Source of the DNA: Verrucomicrobiaceae bacterium
GTDB taxonomy: Bacteria; Verrucomicrobiota; Verrucomicrobiia; Chthoniobacterales; Chthoniobacteraceae
DNA length: 35,091 bases
Reading direction: 5' to 3'
NCBI GenBank assembly: GCA_005791535.1
Contig: SXWH01000001.1
Location: 1-35,091, forward strand
Shown here: positions 20,801-27,500 of the stretch, piece after piece
Layout: every line of letters begins with the position of its first letter
Position numbering within the stretch: the stretch's first letter is position 1
Made by a program: the position numbers and the translations under genes
Notes under the pieces: model-generated
The model's database searches: none
What the model saw: only the letters and a program-made list of their open reading frames with translations
What the model was told of the DNA's origin: nothing

Positions 20801-22291
20801 CAACTCGGTGGTGCCCGCGCATTGCCGACGAGCGCAGCCGTCTGGCTCGACGCGACCGACGGCGGTACCATCAACACCAGCGCGGGCGTCATCACCAGCG
20901 TCACAAACAAAGGAACGCTCGGCGCAAGCGGCAACTTCACCGCGCCGGCTGGGAACGAACCATCGCTCGCGTTCGAAGCCAGCATGGGCGGCAATCAGGT
21001 CATCCGGTTCGACGCGCTCACACCCGCAGGAAATGATCAGCTCAACAACGGGCTCAACTTCGCAAACGACGTCACAGTCGCCTACATCGGGCGGCTGGCG
21101 GGCACATCGAACCAGCGGCTTCTCTCCGCCAGCGGGAACAACTGGCTTCTCGGACCGTGGGGAGGAAACGGCGAGACTGCATTTTTCAACAACGGCTTCC
21201 TTTACAACGGCGGACTCGCGTCCACCGACACGCTGCCGCGCTTCCACATCGGCACCATCGCAGCGAATGGCGCAGCCGCCTATTACTCAAACGGCACGCT
21301 CCTCGGCACCGGCAGCGGTGTCGGGCCGAGCAGCCTGCGCCTTGGCGGCGGCTACCTCGCGAACGGGACGGAATTTGCCAGCGGCGATATCGGCGAGCTT
21401 TTCGTCTTCAACGGCGTTCTCTCCGATGCCCAGCGCACGCAACTCGACAGCTACATCGCTCGGAAGTGGTTCGGCCTCGGAAATACCGACGTGCTCCCGG
21501 CGACAACGGCAGTCAGCCTCAGTGGAGGCAGCACGCTCGATGTGAACGGCGTGAACCAAACCATCGCGAGCCTCGCCGGCGATGCGGGCACGACGGTCGC
21601 GCTCGGCAGCGGAACACTCACCGTCGGCAATGCCACAAGCACGACGTTCAGCGGCGCGATCAGCGGAAGCGGCACGCTTTCGAAAATCGGTTCAGGAACG
21701 CTCACGCTCGACGGCATCAGCGCGATCATCGGCAATGCCTACGTTCAAGTCGGCACGCTCAATGTCACCGGCACGCTCGGCGCTTCGCTCATTGAGGTGC
21801 AGAACGGTGGAACCCTCGGCGGAAATGGAAGCATCGGCGCGGACGTCTATGTTCTCGGTGGTGGAAAGCTGTCGCCGGGCACAAGCCCCGGTACACTCAC
21901 CGTGACCGGCACCACGTTGGATTTCAGCGATGCGGTGAACGCGACGAACACACAGTCGCTCGTCTTTGAACTCGGCACCGCAAGTGATCGCGTCAACCTC
22001 ACCACCGGCCAGTTTGGAATTGGAACCGGTGTTCTTGAGTTCGACGACTTCGCATTCAGCGCGGGCAGCGGATTCGGCCCGGGCACTTACACGCTATTCG
22101 ACAGCACGCAGGATGTCTTCGGTACGCTCGGCAGCTCGCTCAGCGGAACCGTCGGCGGATTCAGCGCAACGATCGCGCTGGCCGACACGAACAACGACAT
22201 TGTTTTGAACGTAGTCCCCGAACCCGGCAGCGCCACGCTGCTGCTCGGCGGCCTCGCGATGCTGGCCGGACGCCGCCGCCGGAAAGCGTAA
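14828..22291 (+). CDS. Giant PEP-CTERM protein with autotransporter-associated beta-strand repeats and two LamG-like domains
   Basis: The ATG at 14828 gives 2487 residues with a signal peptide (MNIKLRPAVLDRSF, hydrophobic core, cleavage after AHA at 29). The frame is open to 14429, but that extension has no signal peptide. The body holds about 13 copies of the PATR-type repeat, each with a KxGxGxLxLxG strand followed by YTGxTxVxxGTL, for example IAKTGAGNLALSGNG and ITKTGGGTLVLSGTG. These fold as a passenger-type beta-helix. LamG-like domains sit at about residues 1546-1777 and 1996-2214 (GIWLDGADPEADG, AVWLDATDGG, GDIGELxxF). The C-terminus is a classical PEP-CTERM signal: VVPEPG, the hydrophobic TLLLGGLAMLAG, and basic RRRRKA. 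No beta-barrel translocator is present, so despite the repeat name it is not an autotransporter. It is the expected substrate of the exosortase at 26105-27163. Confidence 0.9.
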   Translation: MNIKLRPAVLDRSFTRIFAAAIACVSAHAANLTWDITPGTIGTGDSAITGGAGTWDLTNGNWTTDGGANNIAWTDGNSAIFQGTAGVVTLGAPISANAITFNSAHTITGGTLTLGSATPTITGNGVLGVISAVVAGTNGLSLTATGTAGVYLDGANTYSGVTTVNSGFLVARNNSALGSSADGTVVASGGTLQLENLGGVDTVISNEALTISGTGMLGNRGALASWTGNNTWGGSVTMAANSSVFVNAGTLAINGVVGGTGFNLSKTGAGQLTLGGAASNTYTGTTIVDNGNLVLAKTGGAFAIVGNVQMGNGTANQPNLRMGGNEQFGPGVVMTFANPAGQFTRFDLLGTTQTLAGISNTTGTGVIQNGGIGVGSASNATLTLNTAANFSYNGYLRNFDNVNSGGTLNVVKIGTGKQTFAGANVNYTGTTTVSQGTLALSMTTNFNSATTVAAGAALELNDTGNFGQGPAGATVALGGNLDRTGGVGWLVWTGKVSPTAATAAINLKNAGANAGTGLGWLFLDGGLGSSGAQTLTINHTLADGTTPNNNLATVLRNNNSTYTGAITVNNGSLVIAGGVALGTQLANTAVTLNNATLQFATVFASTQNTANNLQSIAGTGTVSLGSSTLNIGLNDASSTFAGNVTGSGGIAKTGAGNLALSGNGVAYTGGTTVNAGTMSLTDSRLVAGAKTVAAGATLEINSSIPFATRWNNSGTISGAGTINKTGAGVFGTTGAVNFSGTINILGGRLHNDNVTGNWSGSTADVNISAGAVLDLRANDIYVDELNGLGEIWNSQPAGGGDVLFVGVANGSSTYGGNILGNASQAADSPNGAVLSLTKRGTGTFTLTGAGNIYSGATTVENGIVRISGGDNRLPAATNLTVNGGATFGGTFDLNGLNQTVSALSGAAGTVPGTVIGNGILTVNGAVATTFAGNITGTTSLTRAGTGVTALTGASTFSGPTLITGGAIREAAAGSLSPNSNIQFNGGVLEAGFADFALTTGTGGAQVQWLGNGGFAAFGAPRNVSVDGGGTLTWNSGSFVPTGSKLLFGSSAADNTATLVNNLDLAGANRTVEVIGGPAAIEGALAGTVSNGTLTVRGTSGSLALTGQATADVVVDNSNAASTNIMNLLLNRAGGNAIAGGLRIGATDSGQWATVRLGANDQIADTTVVNFGAVSGSWSYLNLNGFNETVAGLSSLPGKDGGVLQLVEGDVSPATNSTLTINVASGTQNYFGHIRDRGNGPTNDPGGNGRLGIVKEGAGTQELVTWNTQVWTGPTTVNNGTLRLGLGGSTGGGGTLSSATTIAAGATLDVTNASNRNWWWHNGGITGAGNVVKSGDSIVNLIGATVNYTGTTTVNSGILRLTDATAFASNVTVNAGAWLEENRTTGSGNLAISMTGAGGYIKQGAGETIIPTPVSIAQVALRAGLLTAGADNVFTSATTLSQGGNSSQTFKLNGTTQTVGGLGGQYDFGNRILGGSPTLSSLTVNIAAGQQTFYGGKIGDVGTDENNLGITKTGGGTLVLSGTGSYTGGTVIAGGTLQLGASTTMPVNLANLGIWLDGADPEADGSAPADGTPISVWKNKGTLGATGDFSAVVGREPSYGAAGAGLMNGNPTVRFTADAVVGFGNQTNYDRLTNPINLANGPSTIIVAGRYAGATVDERKRLVSGLANNYLLGWWDNGENTAYYQNGFAPGKAAGTTNPHVYTSVMRGDGIGETYGNALGRMGALGNAFGPNGLALGGGNTSGVQEYSTGDIGELIIAPVAMSDADRGAIEAYLVRKWTGFMPANPLPTTGTLSLTASGATLNINGVTQTTGSISGVAGTSIALGGGSLTAGNDNGTAQFDGIISGAGNLAKTGTGTWTLGGANTYSAVTRVQNGTLELSGGADRLPTSTTVTLGSSTTSGTLKLNGNNQTVAGLSSTTSPAGANSRIINGSPTAAVLTLNIASGTNNYSGKLGGSTPDENNLGFVKQGTGTLVLGQSSTYTGSTVISGGTVQLGGARALPTSAAVWLDATDGGTINTSAGVITSVTNKGTLGASGNFTAPAGNEPSLAFEASMGGNQVIRFDALTPAGNDQLNNGLNFANDVTVAYIGRLAGTSNQRLLSASGNNWLLGPWGGNGETAFFNNGFLYNGGLASTDTLPRFHIGTIAANGAAAYYSNGTLLGTGSGVGPSSLRLGGGYLANGTEFASGDIGELFVFNGVLSDAQRTQLDSYIARKWFGLGNTDVLPATTAVSLSGGSTLDVNGVNQTIASLAGDAGTTVALGSGTLTVGNATSTTFSGAISGSGTLSKIGSGTLTLDGISAIIGNAYVQVGTLNVTGTLGASLIEVQNGGTLGGNGSIGADVYVLGGGKLSPGTSPGTLTVTGTTLDFSDAVNATNTQSLVFELGTASDRVNLTTGQFGIGTGVLEFDDFAFSAGSGFGPGTYTLFDSTQDVFGTLGSSLSGTVGGFSATIALADTNNDIVLNVVPEPGSATLLLGGLAMLAGRRRRKA
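19169..20527 (+). repeat. Copy 1 of a ~1.3-kb intragenic duplication in the PEP-CTERM gene
   Basis: This copy starts at TFKLNGTTQTVGGL and runs through DENNLGITKTGGGTLVLSG, a LamG-like domain, a PATR repeat and the next spacer. The copy at 20528 follows in the same order: TLKLNGNNQTVAGL, DENNLGFVKQGTGTLVLG, then a LamG-like domain. Similarity is seen at protein level with many substitutions, so the duplication is old. Confidence 0.7.
20528..21773 (+). repeat. Copy 2 of the ~1.3-kb intragenic duplication
   Basis: This is the second copy of the unit described at 19169. Both copies place a LamG-like domain after GGTLQLG/GGTVQLG and follow it with LPTTGTLSL/LPATTAVSL and an NGVTQT/NGVNQT segment. 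The second copy is about 110 bases shorter, mainly in the LamG part. Confidence 0.7.
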
Positions 22292-22304
22292 GACGCCGGG
22301 CGCT

Positions 22305-24704
22305 TCAGGGCGCTGGCGGCGTTGCTTCGATAACCAAGGTTGCGGCGCCGACGGGCCCCGTGACTTTCAGCGTGAACGGCTGCTCGCTTCGAGTGCCGGT
22401 GCCTGCGGCTTCCACCATAGGCGCGCGCAGATTGTCCATCAGCAGTTTGCCGGAGATTGAATAGTCTCCGGTCGCGTGGCGGCCGCGCGCTTTTGTCAGC
22501 GTGATGGTCCGATCCTCGAGCGTGAACTCCGCTTCCGCGTCGGTGACGATGCGGCCCTTCCAATCGAGCGGGAGCTTCGCATTCCCGATGGTGAGCGAGC
22601 CGCCGAGTTTCAGGGACTTCAGCGCACCGTCCGCGGAGATGCTTCCGTTCACCACACCGCCGAGCGGCCACTCAAAGCCGCTCAAGAGCGCGGCATCCGC
22701 GAGCCGGAGATTCTTCGCGGTGAGCCGCACACGGCCGACCGTGTCCTCATTCAGGAGCTTGGTGAAATCGACCTCGGGCCAGCGCTGCCACACGTCGAGC
22801 GGCAGCAGCGCATCGCCTTCAAGCCAGGTCTCGCCGTTCTTTTGCAGGCGGATTCCGCTGAGGTTCACGAGGCTCGGGCCCACGCCTACGGAAGCGGTGA
22901 GGCTGGTTCCGTTCTGGTTGAGTTTGAAGCGGTCGAAAATGATCTGCTCCTTTTCAATCGTGCCCGCGAGTTCTGCATCGAGTGGATGCGTTGCGCTCGA
23001 ACCGAGCAGGTGAAAGCGCCCGACCTTGGCGGTGAAATCACCCTTGCGCTGATCGCCGGTCCATTTGCCCGACCAGGACAGCGAGGCGCTGCCTGCAATC
23101 GGCGCGGGCAGAATCGGCGGCCCGAGCAGCGCGCCATACGCCTTCAGGTCGCCAACATAAAGTCGCACGCGTCCATCGAAGCCGCCACCGTCGAGACTCA
23201 CGACTCCGTTGGCGCGAAGGTAGTCATCGTCGTTTTCAAACTGCACGTTGAAGATCTGGATTTCCCGGCCTTTGAAAACGAGCGCGCCTGTGAGTTGTTC
23301 GAGCGGTGCGGTGCGGTATTTCAGACCGGTGCCGTTTACGATAATCTGTCCATCGTACAAGGCACTGCCGCCGGGTTTAGCGCCGGAGCCGCTTACGGTG
23401 CCGCGAAGCGACAACTCACCCGCAGTGTAGGTGAACTCCGGGAGCAGCAGCGCGGAAAGTTCGGTGAGATTGCGGATGGATGCGTTGATCTTCAGATCAA
23501 AAGGCAGCTCCCACCACTTCGCGCCCGCCTGCGGCATCGCGAGCGTGCCGCTGAGCGAAAGCTCATTTGCGCCCTGCTTGAGATTGCATTCGGGAATACC
23601 GAGGCGCTGGTCCACAATCGAGAGCCCGAGCGTGAGCGTATCCCACTGTCGCGATTCCCACTGGATGCGGTCCGCTTCAAGTCGCAACCGCGTATCGCCG
23701 CGCGCGATGTCGCGCGGACTCCCGTGAAAGACAAAGCTGCCCTCGCGGATGATGCCGCCCGCCGCCTCGCTGATGCCGAGGAATGTGGACAGCGTTCCGA
23801 AATTGATCGCCGAAAACCGCCCGTTCGCACTCACGCTCAAATCGCGGCCCGCGGGCACGCTACCGGCCTCGGCCTCCAGCGTGCCGCCAAACGCGTCGAG
23901 TGTTGTCTTCAGTGAGAGTCGTCCTTTCGAAAGGTCGGCAAACGACAGCGTGAACGTGCGCACTTTCAGCTCCGGCGCGAGAGCGATCGACGCTGCGGTG
24001 ACGTTGTCGCCATCAATCGCCGTGCGCCCACGGACTTCGCGGAATGTCTTCTCAAACCACGGCGTCTTAATTGTGAGCCGTCCCGCAGTGAGGTTCCCGG
24101 GCTCGACCGAGCTTGCGATAAACTTCAGCCGCTCCACGCGCACGAACTCCGCGCCACGCTGGATGATGAAGTCTGCATCCCGCAGATCAAAATAGAGCGG
24201 CCCGCGAATGTTACCGCCGGTGACGTGCGACCGCAGCCACGCGGACGCGCCGGGCAAACTCTCGGCGGGCACCGCAGTCGGCACTTCGACTTTTGCCGAG
24301 ACGCCATCGAGCTCGAGTCGCTGCCAGCACGCGCCGTTGCCGCCCGTTGGCTCGGCGCCTACCTTTGCAGCCACCGACCGAATCCAGCCCGCGGCAGGCT
24401 CGGGGAAAATGTTGCTCCACGAAAACCATCCGCGCGCACGCCGGACTTCCATGCGCGTCACTGCTCCGGCGGGCGAAGTGTACGTCCACACCGTATCGCG
24501 CAGCACGATCGGCTCGAAGACCGTAGCCTCGACCGCGCCGATGCTCACATTCACACCACGTCGCCACGCCTCCGCCTTGACCAATCCGCGCACCACATGC
24601 GGAAACACAGGTGCCTGAACGGCCACACACATGGCCAGCACAAGCCACAGGAAAAGCAGCCGGAGCCTGCCGAAAAACCCGCGTTTTTTGCGCGATCTGC
24701 TCAT
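22305..24704 (-). CDS. AsmA/TamB-like membrane-anchored protein
   Basis: This 799-residue protein is read from the ATG at 24704. The frame extends to 24851, but the extension is not membrane-like and runs into the neighbour's start. The N-terminus is basic (MSRSRKKRGFFGRLR), followed by one transmembrane segment (LLFLWLVLAMCVAV), so the rest would be periplasmic. The remainder is low-identity beta-strand sequence with repeated LxLxGxL and VxxDGxxxxG strings, for example LSLRGTVSGSG, NGSISADGALKSLKLGGSL and DYSISGKLLMDN. This is typical of AsmA-like/TamB-like bridge proteins that span the periplasm and carry lipids or assist outer-membrane assembly. Family assignment rests on architecture and repeat style, not on a unique motif. 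It converges on the PEP-CTERM gene with only 13 bases between the stops and is divergent from the NlpC-like gene. Confidence 0.6.
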   Translation of the reverse strand: MSRSRKKRGFFGRLRLLFLWLVLAMCVAVQAPVFPHVVRGLVKAEAWRRGVNVSIGAVEATVFEPIVLRDTVWTYTSPAGAVTRMEVRRARGWFSWSNIFPEPAAGWIRSVAAKVGAEPTGGNGACWQRLELDGVSAKVEVPTAVPAESLPGASAWLRSHVTGGNIRGPLYFDLRDADFIIQRGAEFVRVERLKFIASSVEPGNLTAGRLTIKTPWFEKTFREVRGRTAIDGDNVTAASIALAPELKVRTFTLSFADLSKGRLSLKTTLDAFGGTLEAEAGSVPAGRDLSVSANGRFSAINFGTLSTFLGISEAAGGIIREGSFVFHGSPRDIARGDTRLRLEADRIQWESRQWDTLTLGLSIVDQRLGIPECNLKQGANELSLSGTLAMPQAGAKWWELPFDLKINASIRNLTELSALLLPEFTYTAGELSLRGTVSGSGAKPGGSALYDGQIIVNGTGLKYRTAPLEQLTGALVFKGREIQIFNVQFENDDDYLRANGVVSLDGGGFDGRVRLYVGDLKAYGALLGPPILPAPIAGSASLSWSGKWTGDQRKGDFTAKVGRFHLLGSSATHPLDAELAGTIEKEQIIFDRFKLNQNGTSLTASVGVGPSLVNLSGIRLQKNGETWLEGDALLPLDVWQRWPEVDFTKLLNEDTVGRVRLTAKNLRLADAALLSGFEWPLGGVVNGSISADGALKSLKLGGSLTIGNAKLPLDWKGRIVTDAEAEFTLEDRTITLTKARGRHATGDYSISGKLLMDNLRAPMVEAAGTGTRSEQPFTLKVTGPVGAATLVIEATPPAP

Positions 24705-24832
24705 CGATTTAAGAATGCCGCTGTTTGGATCTGCATCAGGAAAAGGGCGGCAGCCTAGCGTCCCTGCGAAAAAAGTCACGCCGCCCGAAGGAATGCTGGA
24801 TTTCGCCACCGGGGCGGGGCATTTACCGGCAT

Positions 24833-25336
24833 ATGCAACGCCTGTTCGCAATCGCCGCCGCCGTGCTTTCGCTCATGCTCTCCGCGTGCTCTTCGGGCAC
24901 GGTGCATTACCGCTACGATCCGTCCAAAGGTGGCCGCGTCGTCAACGGCCAGGCCGAGGTGGATGAGGACGCGCCCGAAGAGGTGAAAGCTGCAATCGCC
25001 GCCGGCAATCGCATCGCCGGACTTCCCTACTGCTACGGCGGCGGGCGTTGCGAGGGCATCGATCACGACGGTTATGATTGCTCCGGCGCCGCTTCCTACG
25101 TCCTGCGCGAAGCCGGCCTGCTCGGCGACTGGATGACTTCAAGCGGCTTCCGCAAATACGGTCGCAGCGGTCGCGGAAAATGGATCACCGTCTATGCGCG
25201 CTCCGGACACGTGTTCCTCGAAGTCGCCGGCCTGCGCTTTGACACCGGCTGGCACAACCACGGCGAGGGCCCGCGCTGGACAACCAGAAGCCGATCGTCC
25301 AACTCCACCGTCCTCCGCCACCCGCCGGGGTTGTAA
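24833..25336 (+). CDS. Small NlpC/P60-like lipoprotein, putative cell-wall peptidase
   Basis: The ATG at 24833 gives 167 residues with a lipoprotein signal peptide: MQRLFAIAAAVLSLMLSAC, lipobox LSAC with the lipidated Cys at residue 19. An upstream in-frame start at 24725 would bury this signal. The C-terminal part has a cysteine peptidase pattern: YDCSGAASYVL with candidate nucleophile Cys83, SGHVFLEV with His126, and WHNHGEGP with a third polar residue at His141 or His143. This matches the Cys-His-His order of NlpC/P60 enzymes, which cut D-glutamyl-diamino acid bonds in peptidoglycan peptides. The protein is short and has no SH3 domain. GLPYCYGGGRCEG before the catalytic Cys is the expected Y-x-x-GG type loop, with two extra cysteines that could pair. 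It is probably tethered to a membrane facing the periplasm. Confidence 0.75.
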   Translation: MQRLFAIAAAVLSLMLSACSSGTVHYRYDPSKGGRVVNGQAEVDEDAPEEVKAAIAAGNRIAGLPYCYGGGRCEGIDHDGYDCSGAASYVLREAGLLGDWMTSSGFRKYGRSGRGKWITVYARSGHVFLEVAGLRFDTGWHNHGEGPRWTTRSRSSNSTVLRHPPGL

Positions 25337-25371
25337 TGCGGGTCGGGTAAATCACGCACGAACGCCGGGTA

Positions 25372-26115
25372 CTACTTCAGCTTCACGGTGTCCTTCACCG
25401 CCTTCGGCGAGAAGGTGACGATGAATTCGCGGAGCATTTCGTCCACAGTCGCATCAACTTCGCCTTGTTTCGAGGGGTCGCGGGCTGTGGGGACGGTGGC
25501 GGTTACCGTGATGTAGGCCCAACGCTGGTTGTAGCCGGAGAGGAGCCGGTCTTTCATGTCGATGAACGTCCGCTCGAAGTGCGAACCGGTCGTCTCGGTG
25601 TGACCGACAAACCAATAGTAGCTGAGCATCCGGCCCGTGCCCGCGCGGCCGGCATCGTCTTTGAAAAGCTTCGTGTTATAGAGCCGCGTCGCGGTGAATG
25701 AACCCCGTCCGGGAACGTTGATCGCAACCTCGCGCTTGTCCGCGATGTTCCAGCCCTGCGTCGGCAGGCAGCGCTCAGCGCGGTGGATGCTGGTATTCAT
25801 GTCCTGCCCGGAAAGGACGACAGAGAGGGTGACCCCAGTGTAGCTGGGCGGGATTTCACCTTTCTTGCCACGGAAGTTACCGAGCGTGGTGTAGGCTTTG
25901 CGTGCGAAGCCGGTGTCTTCTCCGAGGGTGTCGCGCTCCTTTTTGGTGACTTCGAGATCCTCGCCACGCCACGCGCCGACGTACTCGGGCATTGCCGCCA
26001 TTTCGACGACGCCGAGCGGCTGGTGGCTGAGGCCTTTTGGCAGCACGAAAATGAGGCTGAGGCCGAGCGCGACCACGGCGAGGAGCACCGATGCGCGTTT
26101 GGAATCAGTAATCAT
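25372..26115 (-). CDS. epsI: EpsI-type exosortase-associated protein (DUF3485)
   Basis: This 247-residue protein starts at the ATG at 26115, which overlaps the 3' end of the exosortase gene by 11 bases and implies translational coupling. One membrane segment lies at about residues 8-25 (SVLLAVVALGLSLIFVLP). The family core is present: a PEYVGAWRGEDLEV-type strand near the N-terminus, then SIHRAERCLPTQGWNI, the HxxxxCxPxxGW signature of EpsI, and later SYYWFVGH. EpsI proteins are encoded next to, or fused to, exosortases in bacteria that make PEP-CTERM proteins and exopolysaccharide. Their exact biochemical role is unsettled. Here the two are separate genes. It converges on the NlpC-like gene across 35 bases without an evident terminator. 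Confidence 0.88.
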   Translation of the reverse strand: MITDSKRASVLLAVVALGLSLIFVLPKGLSHQPLGVVEMAAMPEYVGAWRGEDLEVTKKERDTLGEDTGFARKAYTTLGNFRGKKGEIPPSYTGVTLSVVLSGQDMNTSIHRAERCLPTQGWNIADKREVAINVPGRGSFTATRLYNTKLFKDDAGRAGTGRMLSYYWFVGHTETTGSHFERTFIDMKDRLLSGYNQRWAYITVTATVPTARDPSKQGEVDATVDEMLREFIVTFSPKAVKDTVKLK

Positions 26116-27163
26116 AGGAAATGGGGCCTTTCGCGGGCTTTTCGGGCGCACCGGCTGCGGGCGATGCCGGGCCGCCGGGCTTCGGGGGCTGTTTGCCAAA
26201 CCACTCGCCGAGCTTCGCCTTCAGGCCCGACCAGTCGCGGTCGAGCACATTGCCAAGGCCAACCATGGCGAGGACGGCAACGGGGAAGAAGACGAAGCCG
26301 GACCAATCGTGATAGAGTCCGGTCGCCGTCTTCGGGTCCAGGAAGCGCGCGAAAATGACGACGGAGAACACGCGGGCGAAGTTTCCGAATAGGGCGAAGA
26401 CAATCGCGCTGCCAAAGAGCACCCACTTTTTCAGCGCCGTGCGCATGTTGAACTCGGCGTAAAGCGCGGAGAGCATGAGCATGGCCATGAGCGACCGGAT
26501 GCCCGAGCAGCCGCCAGCGACTTCCATCGGCTCGAAACGGCCATCGGGTGAGCGAAGCATCGCGCCATCGACGATGATTGGAATTCCACAAATCGTGGAC
26601 ATTACGCGAATCGCCGTAGCCGTCTTCGCCTGAAGGCCGGCGGTGTTTTGCACAACGCTGCCCATCGGCGTCATGAAGAGCAGAAACAGGCACGGGAAAA
26701 TAAAAAGCCGCGCGACGTTTTTCCCCCACAAATACATAACCGTGCCGTAAATGAGCATCGGCAGCGCGAATATGGCGAGTCGCGGCTGAAGCATGCGGAC
26801 GGAGAGGACGTAGGCGACGATGCCTGCGCCGACCCACCACAGGCCGGCGTTCGAGGGCTCTTTCACAGCCGCCCAGAGCTGCTCCCGCTTGAGGTGCAGG
26901 AGAACGAAGAAAATCGGGATGATTGCCCAGCAGTGCACCTGATCGTTTTCCTCGTTCCAGCTCGCCGCGATCCATTGCGCGGCGGACTGGCTGCCGAGCA
27001 TGAAGGGTTTTGGCAGGAAGTAGAACAGCAGCACAACGAGCGCGAGCGCTCCGAGAATCGCAGTGGAAACCGGGTTCGATTTCAGCGCAGCGAGGATGGC
27101 TGCATTCGTCGCCTGCGGAGGCGCAGCTTCGGCGTCAGGTTGTTGCCGGGGTGTTTCGGACAT
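26105..27163 (-). CDS. Exosortase (PEP-CTERM sorting transpeptidase)
   Basis: This 352-residue integral membrane protein has about eight hydrophobic segments. The three catalytic residues of the family are in place: Cys219 in GGCSGIRS, Arg264 in NFARVFS and His285 in LYHDWSG. The exosortase is thought to cut PEP-CTERM proteins near the PEP motif and hand them to the export or glycosylation route. The ATG at 27163 (MSETPRQQP) was chosen; an in-frame ATG at 27202 would add 13 residues and cannot be excluded. Longer extension would run into the tRNA gene. The cytoplasmic C-terminal tail is Pro/Ala/Gly-rich (about 325-345). It is co-transcribed with epsI. No polysaccharide genes adjoin it, unlike many exosortase loci, but a matching substrate is encoded at 14828-22291. 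Confidence 0.92.
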   Translation of the reverse strand: MSETPRQQPDAEAAPPQATNAAILAALKSNPVSTAILGALALVVLLFYFLPKPFMLGSQSAAQWIAASWNEENDQVHCWAIIPIFFVLLHLKREQLWAAVKEPSNAGLWWVGAGIVAYVLSVRMLQPRLAIFALPMLIYGTVMYLWGKNVARLFIFPCLFLLFMTPMGSVVQNTAGLQAKTATAIRVMSTICGIPIIVDGAMLRSPDGRFEPMEVAGGCSGIRSLMAMLMLSALYAEFNMRTALKKWVLFGSAIVFALFGNFARVFSVVIFARFLDPKTATGLYHDWSGFVFFPVAVLAMVGLGNVLDRDWSGLKAKLGEWFGKQPPKPGGPASPAAGAPEKPAKGPISYDY

Positions 27164-27229
27164 GGGCAAAGAGACTATGCAGGGCACCGGGATGTTCAAC
27201 ATTTCCCACGGTTTTTTGAAAAACAAAAA

Positions 27230-27256
27230 GGGGCAGACCGTTGAACAGTCTGCCCC
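27230..27256 (-). terminator. Rho-independent terminator of tRNA-Leu
   Basis: The arms GGGGCAGAC (27230-27238) and GTCTGCCCC (27248-27256) pair perfectly over 9 bp around a 9-base loop. On the minus strand the stem is followed directly by TTTTTGTTTTT. It starts five bases after the CCA end of the tRNA gene, so it ends the tRNA transcript and separates it from the exosortase gene. Confidence 0.92.
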
Positions 27257-27261
27257 AAAAA

Positions 27262-27346
27262 TGGTGCTCGCGAGAGGACTCGAACCTCCACAGGTCTCCC
27301 TATATGATCCTGAGTCATACGCGTCTGCCAATTCCGCCACGCGAGC
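27262..27346 (-). tRNA. tRNA-Leu(CAG)
   Basis: On the minus strand the acceptor arms GCTCGCG and CGCGAGC pair over 7 bp, followed by discriminator A and an encoded CCA (27262-27264). The anticodon stem TATGA/TCATA encloses the loop CTCAGGA, giving anticodon CAG, which reads CUG leucine codons. A long variable arm (about TAGGGAGACCTGT) marks it as a class II tRNA. The T arm has GGAGG, loop TTCGAGT, and CCTCT with one G-U pair. The D-arm region has GGCGGAATTGGCAGACGCG as usual for tRNA-Leu. All arms are intact. Confidence 0.96.
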
Positions 27347-27500
27347 AAAACTCGGGGCGTGGATAGAAGCCGCCCAAGCCCCTTGTGGCAAGGGGAGTTT
27401 TCACAAATCCGCCAGCCGCCACGCCGGAAAAAGAGACCCCCGGCCGCCTGAAGGCGACCGGGGGCAAATGTCTGCATGCTTTTTTGCCGATGCAGGAGTA
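27347..27500. other. Intergenic region between tRNA-Leu and the roadblock operon
   Basis: These 154 bases hold the operon terminator at 27437-27464. They also contain a small hairpin CCCCTT-GTGGC-AAGGGG (27379-27395) that lies upstream of the tRNA in its direction of transcription. The tRNA promoter must lie here, but I cannot assign -35 and -10 boxes with confidence. I see no ORF. Confidence 0.5.
27437..27464 (-). terminator. Rho-independent terminator of the mglA/roadblock operon
   Basis: The stem CCCCCGGCCGCC (27437-27448) pairs with GGCGACCGGGGG (27453-27464), 11 of 12 positions, around a 4-base loop TGAA. On the minus strand TCTCTTTTTCC follows the stem. It lies about 36 bases beyond the stop of the MglB-like gene. 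Confidence 0.82.

Noticed and set aside
14828-22291. Classical type V autotransporter
   Set aside because: The passenger-like repeats are there, but the C-terminus is a PEP-CTERM signal, not a beta-barrel.
14828-22291. CRISPR or short direct-repeat array
   Set aside because: Repetition is at protein level with variable unit length and no conserved short DNA repeat with spacers.
22476-23915. Open frame of 479 codons on the plus strand
   Set aside because: It is antisense to the AsmA-like gene, whose signal anchor and beta-repeat pattern are convincing; this frame has none.
27230-27256. Small non-coding RNA or attenuator for the exosortase gene
   Set aside because: The hairpin directly follows the tRNA CCA end and has a T-run on the tRNA strand, so it is best explained as the tRNA terminator.
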